Shown: positions 56,674 to 64,000 of the stretch, in pieces | How positions within the stretch are numbered: the first letter of the stretch is position 1 | How the letters are laid out: each line of letters opens with the position of its first letter | Assembly (NCBI RefSeq): GCF_030410485.1 | Contig: NZ_JAUHHC010000001.1 | Location: 682,001 to 746,000, forward strand | Source: Roseateles violae | Lineage (GTDB): Bacteria; Pseudomonadota; Gammaproteobacteria; Burkholderiales; Burkholderiaceae_C | DNA length: 64,000 nucleotides | Direction of reading: 5' to 3' | Translations under genes and position numbers: made by a program | Notes under the pieces: model-generated | Told to the model about the DNA's origin: nothing | The model's input: the letters and a program-made list of their open reading frames with translations, nothing else | Databases searched by the model: none

Positions 56674-58740
56674 TCAGGCCTTGAGGAACTCGGCCTTGCC
56701 GCCGAGCCAGCGCTCGACCTGGGCGCGAGCCGCCTGCGGATGGCGGTCCAGCAGCAGCGGCGCCAGCCGCCGCGCCGCCTGCAAGAGCGGCGCGTCCTCC
56801 TGCAGATCGGCAAAGCGCAGGAGTTCGGCGCCGCTCTGGCGCGAGCCCATGAACTCGCCCGGACCGCGGATGTCCAGATCGCGGCGCGCGATTTCGAAAC
56901 CGTCATTGGTCTCGGCCATCGCGCGCAGGCGGTCCTTGCCGGTCGGCGACAGCGGGCCGGTGTAGAGCAGCACGCAGACGCTGGCGACGGCGCCGCGGCC
57001 GACCCGGCCGCGCAGCTGGTGCAGCTGCGAGAGGCCGAAGCGCTCGGCATGCTCGATCACCATCAGGCTGGCATTGGGCACGTCGACGCCGACCTCGATC
57101 ACCGTCGTCGCGACCAGCACGCTCATCTGCCCGCCGCTGAACAAGCTCATCGCCGCCGCCTTCTCGCCCGGTGGCATCCGCCCGTGCAGCAGGCCCACCA
57201 TGCGGCCGGGCAGGGCCAGGCTCAGCTCGGCATGGGTCTCGGTGGCGTTCTTCAGGTCCAGCGTCTCGGATTCCTCGATCAGCGGACAGACCCAGTAGAC
57301 CTGGGCGCCCTTGGCGACCTCGTCGACGATCTTCTGGATCACATTGCCGCGCTTGCCGTCGGCAAAGACCTTGGTGACGATGGGCGTGCGGCCCGGCGGC
57401 AGCTCGTCGATGGTCGACACGTCCAGATCGGCGAAATAGGTCATCGCCAAGGTGCGCGGGATCGGCGTCGCGCTCATCATCAGCAGATGCGGCTCCAGCG
57501 CCTGCGAGGCCAGCTTCTTGCGCAGGGCCAGCCGCTGCGCGACGCCGAAGCGGTGCTGCTCGTCGATGATGGCCAGGCCCAGCTTCCTGAAGCGCACCTT
57601 GTCCTCGATCACCGCATGGGTGCCGATCACCAGCTGCGCCTCGCCGCTGGCCGCGGCGTCGAGCATCTTCTGCCGCGCCTTGCCCTTGACGCTGCCGGTC
57701 AGCCAGGCGACGGTCAGGCCCAAGGGCTCCAGCCAGCCGACCAGCTTGCGGAAATGCTGCTCGGCCAGGATCTCGGTCGGCGCCATCAGCGCGCATTGCC
57801 AGCCGGCGTCGATCGCGACCGCGGCGGCCAGCGCGGCGACGACGGTCTTGCCGGCGCCGACATCGCCCTGCAGCAGCCGGTGCATCGGTTGCGGCCGGGC
57901 CAGGTCCTGCGCAATCTCCTCGCCGACGCGCTGCTGCGCCGCCGTCAGGCCGAAGGGCAGGGCGGCCAAGAGCTTCTCGTGCAGGCCGCCGCGCGCGGCG
58001 CGCAGGGCCGGCGCCTTGAGCCGTGCGCGCTCGCGCTGCGCCTGCAGCTGTGACAGCTGCTGGGCCAGCAGCTCCTCGAACTTCAGCCGCTGCCAGGCCG
58101 GATGGCTGTGGTCCTCCAGCGTGTTCAGCCGCGCCTGCGGCGGCGGATGGTGCAGGAAGTTCAGCGCCTCGCGCAGCGGGGGCAGCTGCGGCGGCACGCT
58201 GCCCGGCGGCAGCAGCTCCTCCAGCGAAGCGCGGCGCAGGCCGGCCGCCACCGCCTTGCGCAGATAGGCCTGCGGCAGGCTGGCGCTGCTCGGGTAGACC
58301 GGGGTCAGGCTTTGCGCCAGCGGCGTGTCCTCGTCGACCGCGCGGAAGCTCGGGTGCACCATCTCGCGGCCGAAGAAGCCGCCGCGCAGCTCGCCGCGCA
58401 CGCGCAGGCGCTGGCCGACGCCAAGAGTCTTCTGGTGCGAAGGGTAGAAATGCAGGAAGCGCAGCAGCAGCGATTCGCCGCTGTCGTCGGCGATGCGCAC
58501 CAGCAGCTGCCGGCGACCACGCAGCTCGATGCGGCTCTCGGTGACGAGGCCCTCGCACTGGACCGTTTCCCCCTCCTCGGCTTGCGCGATCGGCGTGATC
58601 CGCGTCTCGTCCTCGTAGCGCAGCGGCAGGTGCAGGGCCAGATCGATATCGCGCAGCAGGCCCATCTTCTCCATCGCCTTCTGCGGCGCGGATTTGGGTT
58701 TGCTGGCGGTGGCGGGGGAGGCCTCGGGCATGGGCGGCAT
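56674..58740 (-). CDS. recG: ATP-dependent DNA helicase RecG
   Basis: RecG remodels stalled forks and branched DNA. The 688-residue protein has the N-terminal wedge/OB region (LALHLPLRYEDETRI), Walker A GDVGAGKTVVAALAAAVA, the DEQH box IIDEQHRFGVAQRLALR and LLMMSATPIPRTLAMTYF. The helicase C-half shows GLLHGRMPPGEKAAAM, VATTVIEVGVDVPNAS and QLRGRVGRG. ATG at 58740 or 58731 are both possible. It diverges from the aminotransferase gene, with 46 nt between start codons. Confidence 0.97.
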   Translation of the reverse strand: MPPMPEASPATASKPKSAPQKAMEKMGLLRDIDLALHLPLRYEDETRITPIAQAEEGETVQCEGLVTESRIELRGRRQLLVRIADDSGESLLLRFLHFYPSHQKTLGVGQRLRVRGELRGGFFGREMVHPSFRAVDEDTPLAQSLTPVYPSSASLPQAYLRKAVAAGLRRASLEELLPPGSVPPQLPPLREALNFLHHPPPQARLNTLEDHSHPAWQRLKFEELLAQQLSQLQAQRERARLKAPALRAARGGLHEKLLAALPFGLTAAQQRVGEEIAQDLARPQPMHRLLQGDVGAGKTVVAALAAAVAIDAGWQCALMAPTEILAEQHFRKLVGWLEPLGLTVAWLTGSVKGKARQKMLDAAASGEAQLVIGTHAVIEDKVRFRKLGLAIIDEQHRFGVAQRLALRKKLASQALEPHLLMMSATPIPRTLAMTYFADLDVSTIDELPPGRTPIVTKVFADGKRGNVIQKIVDEVAKGAQVYWVCPLIEESETLDLKNATETHAELSLALPGRMVGLLHGRMPPGEKAAAMSLFSGGQMSVLVATTVIEVGVDVPNASLMVIEHAERFGLSQLHQLRGRVGRGAVASVCVLLYTGPLSPTGKDRLRAMAETNDGFEIARRDLDIRGPGEFMGSRQSGAELLRFADLQEDAPLLQAARRLAPLLLDRHPQAARAQVERWLGGKAEFLKA

Positions 58741-58786
58741 TCTGCCTGCTGGTGCTAAGCTCGTCGCCCGCGCTGAAGACAAGGTG

Positions 58787-59944
58787 ATGCCCATGCCCGG
58801 ACTGCTGCCCGATGTCGATCCCGACGGCCTGCTCGAATACTCGGTCGTCTTCACCGACCGCGCGCTGAACCATATGTCGAAGAAGTTCCAGCAAGTGATG
58901 CGGGATATCTCGGCGACGCTGAAAGAGGTCTACCGCGCCCGCTCGGCCATCGTGGTGCCGGGCAGCGGCACCTTCGGCATGGAGGCGGTGGCGCGGCAGT
59001 TCGCCCACGGCCGCAAGACCCTGGTGATCCGCAATGGCTGGTTCAGCTACCGCTGGACGCAGATCTTCGAGGCCGGGCGCATCCCGTCCGAGCAGATCGT
59101 GCTGAAGGCGCGGCCGGTCACCAGTGCGCCGCGCGCCGCCTTCGCGCCGGCGCCCATCGAGCAGGTGGTGGCGACGATACGCGAGCAGCGGCCCGAGCTG
59201 GTGTTTGCCGCCCATGTGGAGACGGCCGCCGGCATGCTGCTGCCGGACGACTATCTGCGCGCGGTGGCCGCGGCGGCGCAGGAGGTCGGCGCGCTGTTCG
59301 TGCTGGACTGCATCGCCTCCGGCGCGCTATGGGTCGATATGCAGGCCTGCGGCATCGATGTGCTGATCAGCGCGCCGCAGAAGGGCTGGAGCGGCTCGCC
59401 CTGCTGCGCCTTCGTGATGCTGGGCGAGCGCGCCCGCGCGGCGATCGAGGCCACCAGCAGCAGCAGCTTCGCCGCCGACCTGAAGAAATGGCTGCAGATC
59501 ATGGAGGCCTACGAAGCGGGCGGCCATGCCTATCACGCGACCATGCCCACCGATGCGCTGACGCGCTGCCGCGACGTGATGCTGGAGACGCGCGACTACG
59601 GCTTCGAGCGCCTGCGCCAGGAACAGCTGGCACTGGGCCGGCAGGTGCGCGCGCTGCTCGAGGCCAGGGGCCTGCGCAGCGTCGCCGCCGAGGGCTACCA
59701 GGCGCCCGGCGTGGTGGTCAGCTTCACCGAGCACGAGGGCCTGCACAAGGGCAGCGCCTTCCTGGCCGAGGGCGTGCAGAGCGCGGCGGGCGTGCCGCTG
59801 CAATGCGACGAGGGCCCGGACTTCAAGAGCTTCCGCATCGGCCTGTTCGGCCTGGACAAGCTGCACGATCCGCAGCGCACCGTCGCCCATCTCGACGCGG
59901 CGCTGCAGCGCATCCTGAATCCGCAGGCGGCCGCCGCCGACTGA
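58787..59944 (+). CDS. Class V pyridoxal-phosphate aminotransferase
   Basis: A 385-residue PLP enzyme of the alanine-glyoxylate / serine-glyoxylate type. [19 protein letters not shown] binds the phosphate, [13 protein letters not shown] and [13 protein letters not shown] hold conserved Asp and ring contacts, and the PLP Lys lies in [21 protein letters not shown] (in part). [17 protein letters not shown] and [11 protein letters not shown] close the domain. The exact amino donor is unknown. A ribosome-site-like AAGGTG lies directly upstream of ATG. Confidence 0.88.
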   Translation: MPMPGLLPDVDPDGLLEYSVVFTDRALNHMSKKFQQVMRDISATLKEVYRARSAIVVPGSGTFGMEAVARQFAHGRKTLVIRNGWFSYRWTQIFEAGRIPSEQIVLKARPVTSAPRAAFAPAPIEQVVATIREQRPELVFAAHVETAAGMLLPDDYLRAVAAAAQEVGALFVLDCIASGALWVDMQACGIDVLISAPQKGWSGSPCCAFVMLGERARAAIEATSSSSFAADLKKWLQIMEAYEAGGHAYHATMPTDALTRCRDVMLETRDYGFERLRQEQLALGRQVRALLEARGLRSVAAEGYQAPGVVVSFTEHEGLHKGSAFLAEGVQSAAGVPLQCDEGPDFKSFRIGLFGLDKLHDPQRTVAHLDAALQRILNPQAAAAD

Positions 59945-60027
59945 GCGCGGGCGGTGGCCCTGACCGGGCCGCATGGGAAAATCCGGCCCCTTTCCGTTTG
60001 GCACGGGTCCGTCCGGCCCTCAATCCG

Positions 60028-61086
60028 ATGTCTGCATCTCCCCGCCCCTACACCGTCAGCGATTTCGATTTCGAGCTCCCTCCCGAGCTGATCGCCCAGC
60101 ACCCCGCCGCCGAGCGCAGCGCCTCGCGCCTGCTCGACGGCCGCGGTGCCGAGCCGGTCGACCGCGTCTTCCGCGAGCTGCCGGCGCTGCTGAACCCCGG
60201 CGACCTGCTGGTCTTCAACAACACCAAGGTGATCAAGGCGCGGCTCTACGGCGCCAAGGCCAGCGGCGGCGCGGTCGAGGCGCTGGTCGAGCGGGTCATC
60301 GCCGGCACGAACGAGGTCCATGCCCATCTGCGCGCCAGCAAGTCGCCCAAGCCCGGCTCCGTCGTCCGCTTCAACGAGGCCTTCGATGCCGAGGTGCTGG
60401 GCCGCTGCGGGCCCGATGGCGGCATGTTCCATCTGCGCTTTGACGCCGACCCGTTCGCGCTGCTGGAGCAGCACGGCCATGTGCCCTTGCCGCCCTATAT
60501 CGAGCATGGCGACACGGCCGATGACGTGCGCCGCTACCAGACCGTCTTCGCCAAGGAGCCCGGCGCCGTCGCCGCGCCGACCGCGGCCCTGCATTTCGAC
60601 GAGGCGCTGCTGGCCCGGCTGGCCGAACGCGGCGTGGACACCGCGCATGTGACCCTGCATGTCGGCGCCGGCACCTTCCAGCCGGTGCGGGTCGAGCAGC
60701 TGTCCGAGCACAAGATGCACAGCGAATGGTTCGAGGTCTCGGCCCAGACCGTCGAAGCGATCGCGCGGACCCAGGCACGCGGCGGCAAGGTCGTCGCGGT
60801 CGGCACGACGACCCTGCGCGCACTGGAATCGGCGGCGCGCGAGACCGGCCGCCTGCAGGCCGGCGCGCGCGAGACCGACATCTTCATCACGCCCGGCTTC
60901 GACTTCAAGGTCGTCGACCGGCTGGTGACCAACTTCCACCTGCCCAAGAGCACCTTGATGATGCTGGTCAGCGCCTTTGCCGGCCACGCCCACATCATGG
61001 GCCTGTACCGCCACGCTATTCGCCAGCGCTACCGCTTCTTCAGCTATGGGGATGCGATGCTGCTGGAGCGCCGCGCGCCCGACTGA
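60028..61086 (+). CDS. queA: tRNA preQ1 ribosyltransferase-isomerase QueA
   Basis: QueA moves the ribosyl part of S-adenosylmethionine to preQ1 in tRNA, forming epoxyqueuosine. The 352-residue protein shows [15 protein letters not shown] at the start, [25 protein letters not shown]-like [46 protein letters not shown] and [22 protein letters not shown] at 60028 begins the conserved N-terminus. The TGA stop overlaps the region just upstream of the ECF41 promoter. Confidence 0.96.
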   Translation: MSASPRPYTVSDFDFELPPELIAQHPAAERSASRLLDGRGAEPVDRVFRELPALLNPGDLLVFNNTKVIKARLYGAKASGGAVEALVERVIAGTNEVHAHLRASKSPKPGSVVRFNEAFDAEVLGRCGPDGGMFHLRFDADPFALLEQHGHVPLPPYIEHGDTADDVRRYQTVFAKEPGAVAAPTAALHFDEALLARLAERGVDTAHVTLHVGAGTFQPVRVEQLSEHKMHSEWFEVSAQTVEAIARTQARGGKVVAVGTTTLRALESAARETGRLQAGARETDIFITPGFDFKVVDRLVTNFHLPKSTLMMLVSAFAGHAHIMGLYRHAIRQRYRFFSYGDAMLLERRAPD

Positions 61087-61113
61087 TGTCACAAGGCGGT
61101 GGTGTCAAACGTC
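61087..61113 (+). promoter_or_regulatory. ECF41-type promoter of the sigma factor gene
   Basis: TGTCACA at 61087-61093 and CGTC at 61110-61113 are separated by exactly 16 nt, which matches the known ECF41 target (TGTCACA, about 16 nt, CGTC). It lies immediately before the sigma gene, so the sigma factor probably controls its own synthesis. The expected transcript start is about 6-7 nt after CGTC, leaving very little leader before ATG at 61123. Confidence 0.85.
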
Positions 61114-61122
61114 TGACGATCC

Positions 61123-62073
61123 ATGGACGACGCCACCCGAATCTTTGACCGCCTGCGCCCTCGGCTGCAGGGCATCGCCTACCGCATGCTGGGCTCCCGG
61201 GCCGATGCCGAGGAGCTGGTGCAGGACGTCTGGCTGCGCTGGCATGAGGCCGATCCGGCGGGCCTGGACAATGCCGAGGCCTGGCTGGTCACGGTGACGA
61301 CCCGGCTGGCCATCGACCGGCTGCGCAGCGCCAAGGCGCAGCGCGCCCATTACGTCGGCTTCTGGCTGCCCGAGCCCTGGCTGGAACTGGACGGGCAAGG
61401 CCCGCCGCCGGCCGGCGAGGAGCGGCCCGCGACGCCCGAGCAGTTGCTCGAGCGGGCCGACGACATCTCGGTCGCCTTCCTGGCGCTGCTGGAGCGGCTC
61501 TCCCCGGAGGCGCGCGCCGCCTTTCTGCTGCGCGAGGTCTTCGATGCCGACTATGCCGAGGTGGCGCAGGCCCTGGGCAAGAGCGAGGCGGCCTGCCGCC
61601 AGATCGTTTCGCGCGCCAAGGTCCAGCTGAAAGACGGCCGGCCGCGCCAGGCGGTGTCGCCGGACAGCCATTACCGCCTGCTGGCCGGCTTCGCCGAGGC
61701 CGCGCGCAAGGGCGATTTCGCCGGCCTGCAGGCGCTGCTGGCCGAGGATGCCGAGCTGATCAGCGACGGCGGCGGCCTGGTGCCCAGCTTCGGCAAGGCG
61801 CTGGCCGGCGCCGCGCGCATCGCCCAGCTCTACTTCGCCGTCTGGCGCCGCAGCGAGCGGGGCGAGGCGCGCCAGCGCTTGGAGCTGGTGCGGCTGAACG
61901 GCGAATGGGGCCTGCTGCGCTTCATCGACGGGCGGCTCGAATCGGCGCAGAGCGTCGAGACCGATGGCGCGCGCATCACCCGCATCCACACCCAGCGCAA
62001 CCCCGAGAAACTGCAGCGTCTGGCCCAGGCCTGGGCCGCGGCCGTCACAAAAGCGGAGGCTGCTTCGTCTTGA
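61123..62073 (+). CDS. ECF41-family RNA polymerase sigma factor with SnoaL-like C-terminal domain
   Basis: A 316-residue extracytoplasmic-function sigma factor. Region 2 is IAYRMLGSRADAEELVQDVWLRW (in part) with VTTRLAIDRLRS. The linker carries the ECF41 hallmark WLPEP, and region 4 includes LSPEARAAFLLREVFDADYAEVAQALGKSEAACRQIVSRA (in part). The C-terminal ~110 residues form a SnoaL-like domain with a DGGG motif (LISDGGGLVPS), as in ECF41 members, where it modulates activity without an anti-sigma factor. A consensus promoter lies directly upstream and another drives the partner gene. Confidence 0.95.
   Translation: MDDATRIFDRLRPRLQGIAYRMLGSRADAEELVQDVWLRWHEADPAGLDNAEAWLVTVTTRLAIDRLRSAKAQRAHYVGFWLPEPWLELDGQGPPPAGEERPATPEQLLERADDISVAFLALLERLSPEARAAFLLREVFDADYAEVAQALGKSEAACRQIVSRAKVQLKDGRPRQAVSPDSHYRLLAGFAEAARKGDFAGLQALLAEDAELISDGGGLVPSFGKALAGAARIAQLYFAVWRRSERGEARQRLELVRLNGEWGLLRFIDGRLESAQSVETDGARITRIHTQRNPEKLQRLAQAWAAAVTKAEAASS
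62043..62069 (+). promoter_or_regulatory. Second ECF41-type promoter, inside the sigma gene's 3' end
   Basis: CGTCACA at 62043-62049 (one base from the consensus TGTCACA) and CGTC at 62066-62069 are separated by exactly 16 nt. It overlaps the last codons of the sigma gene and points at the CMD-family gene starting at 62121. The leader would be about 45 nt. Confidence 0.78.
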
Positions 62074-62120
62074 GTCCTGAGCACCGCAAGTCTCAAGCCA
62101 TCAACACGGAGTTCCTCACC

Positions 62121-62603
62121 ATGACGCAGCAACGCCTCAACTACACCCAGCAAGCCCCCGAGCAGTTCAAGAAGTACCTGGACTTCAGCCAGTCGATCAA
62201 GAAGGGCTCGCTGGAGACCTCGCTGCAGGACCTGATCACCTTGCGCGCCTCGCAGCTCAATGGCTGCGCCTTCTGCGTGGACATGCATGTCAAGGAAGCG
62301 ACGATCCACGGCGAGCGCGCGCTGCGCCTGCATCATGTGGCCGTCTGGCAGGAATCACCGCTGTTCTCGCCGCGCGAGCGCGCCGCCCTGGCCTGGGTCG
62401 AGCTGCTGACCCGGCTGCCGGCGCAGGGCGTGTCGGACGAGGCCTTTCAGGCCCTGCGCGAGCATTTCAGCGAGCCGGAGATCGCCGAGCTGAGCTTTGC
62501 CATCGTGGGCATCAATGGCTGGAACCGGCTGGCCATCGGCTTCGCCGCCGTGCCCGGCGCGCAGGACAAGCTCTACGGCCTCGACAAGGCCGGCCTGGCC
62601 TGA
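62121..62603 (+). CDS. Carboxymuconolactone decarboxylase (AhpD-like) family protein
   Basis: A 160-residue protein of the CMD/AhpD family. The redox-type motif is LNGCAFCVDMHVKEA, a CxxC followed by His, as in alkylhydroperoxidase AhpD. LITLRASQLNG and FSEPEIAELSFAIVGINGWNRLAIG (in part) are typical. In other bacteria, genes for CMD-type, oxidoreductase or epimerase proteins (COE) are the standard targets of ECF41 sigma factors, so this is the likely regulated partner. Its physiological substrate is not established. Confidence 0.93.
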   Translation: MTQQRLNYTQQAPEQFKKYLDFSQSIKKGSLETSLQDLITLRASQLNGCAFCVDMHVKEATIHGERALRLHHVAVWQESPLFSPRERAALAWVELLTRLPAQGVSDEAFQALREHFSEPEIAELSFAIVGINGWNRLAIGFAAVPGAQDKLYGLDKAGLA

Positions 62604-62627
62604 GCGCCGTCAGCGCTCATCCGGTGG

Positions 62628-62984
62628 TCAATCAGCCTTCGATAGCTTGCCGGCCGTAGCGGGCGTCTCCGCCGGCGTCGAGGCGGCGACCCAGGCCGCA
62701 TAGTCGGGCGTCGCCGCCGTCACCGGCAGCGCGAAGATGGCCGGCAGCTCATAGGGATGCAGTTCCAGCAGCAGGCGCTCCAGCGGCGCATACAGCGTCG
62801 CGCGGGTCTTGAACAGCAGCCGGAGCTCGGGCTCGTCGATCAGCAGCCGGCCCTGCCAGCGGTAGCTGCTGCCGATGGTCTCGCTCTGCACGCAGGCGGC
62901 CAGGCCGCTTTCGAGCGCGGCACGGGCCAGGGCCTGCGCCTGTTCCGTGCTGGCGACGGTGGTGAAGACGGCGATCAGCTTCAT
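62628..62984 (-). CDS. cutA: Divalent-cation tolerance protein CutA
   Basis: A small trimeric protein of 118 residues. IAVFTTVASTEQAQALARAALESGLAACV (in part) and SYRWQGRLLIDEPELRLLFKT (in part) with LHPYELPAIFALPV are the CutA pattern. Despite its name, the physiological role is uncertain; it has been tied to copper tolerance in E. coli. It converges on the CMD gene and is probably cotranscribed with the membrane protein upstream (14 nt gap). Confidence 0.94.
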   Translation of the reverse strand: MKLIAVFTTVASTEQAQALARAALESGLAACVQSETIGSSYRWQGRLLIDEPELRLLFKTRATLYAPLERLLLELHPYELPAIFALPVTAATPDYAAWVAASTPAETPATAGKLSKAD

Positions 62985-62998
62985 CCGAGGGCGATCGG

Positions 62999-63544
62999 TC
63001 AGGTGGCCGCGGCGGCGCGCCGGGACTGCAGCAGGAGGGCTGCTGCGAATGCCGTCTCGATGGCGGCGCCGGCAAACGCGGCCAGATGCGGCGGCGCCTT
63101 GGCCGCCGCCAGCAGATAGCCGGCCAGGGCCAGCGCCGCGCCGCAGGCCCAGTAGCTGCGCAGGCCGTACAGGGTCTGGAACGAGAAATAGCGGCCGCCG
63201 ATGAGCAGCAGCATTGCCGGAAAGAACCACGGCATATGGTGCTGCGCCACCGCATAGGCGAGCGGCAGGCCGAGGATCAGCCAGGCGGTGCTTTCCAGGG
63301 CCAGCGCGCCGAGCGGGTTCGATTTCGCATGCCGGCCGGGACGCCCCAGCGCCCTGCACAGCAGCACGCCCAGCGGATGGATCAGCATGCCGCCGGCGAA
63401 CAGGGCCAGCACCGCGCCGGCCGGCGAGCCCCATAGCGCGACGGCGCCGGCCACCAGCCAGGCCAGGGCCGAGGCCAGCATACCGGGCGCGCCCGACAGA
63501 TAGGAGCGCCGCATATCGGCTTGCGCGTCGTCGAGACTATTCAT
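62999..63544 (-). CDS. Multi-pass membrane protein of unknown function (DUF7010-like)
   Basis: A 181-residue inner-membrane protein. Hydrophobic segments are visible at about residues 22-50 (LASALAWLVAGAVALWG, VLALFAGGMLIHPLGVLL), 80-130 (ESTAWLILGLPLAYAVA, FFPAMLLLIGGRYFSF) and near the C-terminus. LYGLRSYW and GGRYFSFQTLYGL are the most conserved-looking part. The family assignment (DUF7010-like) is from memory and is tentative. ATG at 63544 follows GGAGGT-like sequence on the coding strand only weakly. It lies between cutA and a DUF1761 gene. Confidence 0.7.
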   Translation of the reverse strand: MNSLDDAQADMRRSYLSGAPGMLASALAWLVAGAVALWGSPAGAVLALFAGGMLIHPLGVLLCRALGRPGRHAKSNPLGALALESTAWLILGLPLAYAVAQHHMPWFFPAMLLLIGGRYFSFQTLYGLRSYWACGAALALAGYLLAAAKAPPHLAAFAGAAIETAFAAALLLQSRRAAAAT

Positions 63545-63578
63545 GGAGGTCCGAGATAACGATGGGGTGGGCGCGCGC

Positions 63579-63977
63579 TCAGCGCCACAGGCCGATGATC
63601 AGGCCGTAGAGCGCGAACTGCAGCGTGTGGTAACCGCCGTCGATCAGCCAGAGCGTGGTGCTGCGATTGGCGAATTGGTAGTTGATGCCGAAGCTGGCCG
63701 CGACGATCGCCGCCCCGACGAGCAGGCCCTGGCCGAGCGCGATCGCCGCCGAGGCCGGCGGCGCGATCAGCAGCGCGTAGGCGATCGCGCTGAACAGCGC
63801 AAAGATAAGGCTCAGGCCGAAGACCCGGGCCGGGTGCGCCTTGTCGCCCGGCTTGCGCGTGTCGCCGGCCTCGCGCTGCCAGACGGTGCCGAACAGGGCC
63901 GGCGAGTACCAGAGCCCGCCAATCATGAAGCTGGAGACGGCGGCGACCAGGACGGCGAGGAAATTGATTTGCGACAA
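63579..63977 (-). CDS. DUF1761 domain membrane protein
   Basis: A 132-residue, four-segment membrane protein. The N-terminal hydrophobic stretch FLAVLVAAVSSFMIGGLWYSP and the following LFGTVWQREAG are the DUF1761 hallmark, with LWLIDGGYHTLQFALYGLIIGLWR (in part) at the end. No function is established. It begins 23 nt from the right edge of the window and is complete as seen. Confidence 0.85.
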   Translation of the reverse strand: MSQINFLAVLVAAVSSFMIGGLWYSPALFGTVWQREAGDTRKPGDKAHPARVFGLSLIFALFSAIAYALLIAPPASAAIALGQGLLVGAAIVAASFGINYQFANRSTTLWLIDGGYHTLQFALYGLIIGLWR

Positions 63978-64000
63978 GAAGCGCTCCGGGATTCGAACAA

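Overview
The window is very GC-rich and densely coded, and it reads as a chromosomal segment of a betaproteobacterium of the order Burkholderiales. It is most like the Roseateles/Leptothrix/Rubrivivax group (family Sphaerotilaceae); that placement is inferred from gene content and protein style and has not been searched. Support includes PutA with proC nearby, the ssu alkanesulfonate cluster, UbiA and UbiC, a Pta-AckA-DUF3141-FabI block, a 3-hydroxybutyrate-oligomer hydrolase, oxyR-katG and an ECF41 sigma unit. I saw no rRNA, tRNA, CRISPR array, transposase, integrase or phage gene. No gap without a gene exceeds 300 bases. The window is mostly core chromosome.

Layout. 1-6.4 kb: 3' part of putA, a DUF4136 lipoprotein, proC, ubiC and a histidine phosphatase. 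6.5-12.5 kb: small enzymes and unknowns (DUF6678-like, HPP-CBS membrane protein, unknown, Gfo/Idh/MocA oxidoreductase, GFA protein, serine hydrolase, unknown, GNAT). 12.6-17.9 kb: Pta-type enzyme, acetate kinase, a DUF3141 protein with a PhaC-like Cys-Asp-His pattern, and FabI. 18-23.7 kb: ssuE, two tandem ssuA paralogues, ssuD, ssuC, ssuB. 23.7-27.1 kb: MOSC protein, DUF1801 protein, ubiA, a periplasmic binding protein and yebC. 27.3-32.1 kb: a complete branched-chain amino acid type ABC transporter on the minus strand. 32.3-41.7 kb: DUF885 peptidase-like protein, PAS-LuxR regulator, 3HB-oligomer hydrolase, metallo-beta-lactamase-fold protein, two small proteins, PQQ sugar dehydrogenase and prfC. 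41.8-48 kb: BLUF photoreceptor, a response regulator with a degenerate receiver, a chemoreceptor, GST, DJ-1/PfpI protein and OPT transporter. 48.1-52 kb: dps, katG and oxyR on one strand. 52-58.7 kb: panB, panC, a cyclophilin lipoprotein, a glycosyltransferase pair and recG. 58.8-64 kb: class V aminotransferase, queA, ECF41 sigma factor with its carboxymuconolactone-decarboxylase-family partner, cutA and two small membrane proteins.

Most notable signals. (1) A structured repeat of about 125 bp occurs twice (5112-5236 and 27151-27275), each 5-8 nt after a plus-strand stop codon. Its hairpins keep their pairing while their sequence changes, which suggests selection on folding. (2) Two promoters match the ECF41 consensus with the same 16-nt spacer, one before the sigma gene and one inside its 3' end before the partner gene. 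(3) A terminator-like hairpin sits in the leader of the ssuA genes. (4) A BLUF gene converges on a response regulator whose phospho-acceptor position appears to be Glu. (5) The 3' end of dps is duplicated exactly 100 bp away. (6) The LivF-type ATPase carries Arg in place of the Walker A Lys. I found no clear multi-gene defence or mobile system.
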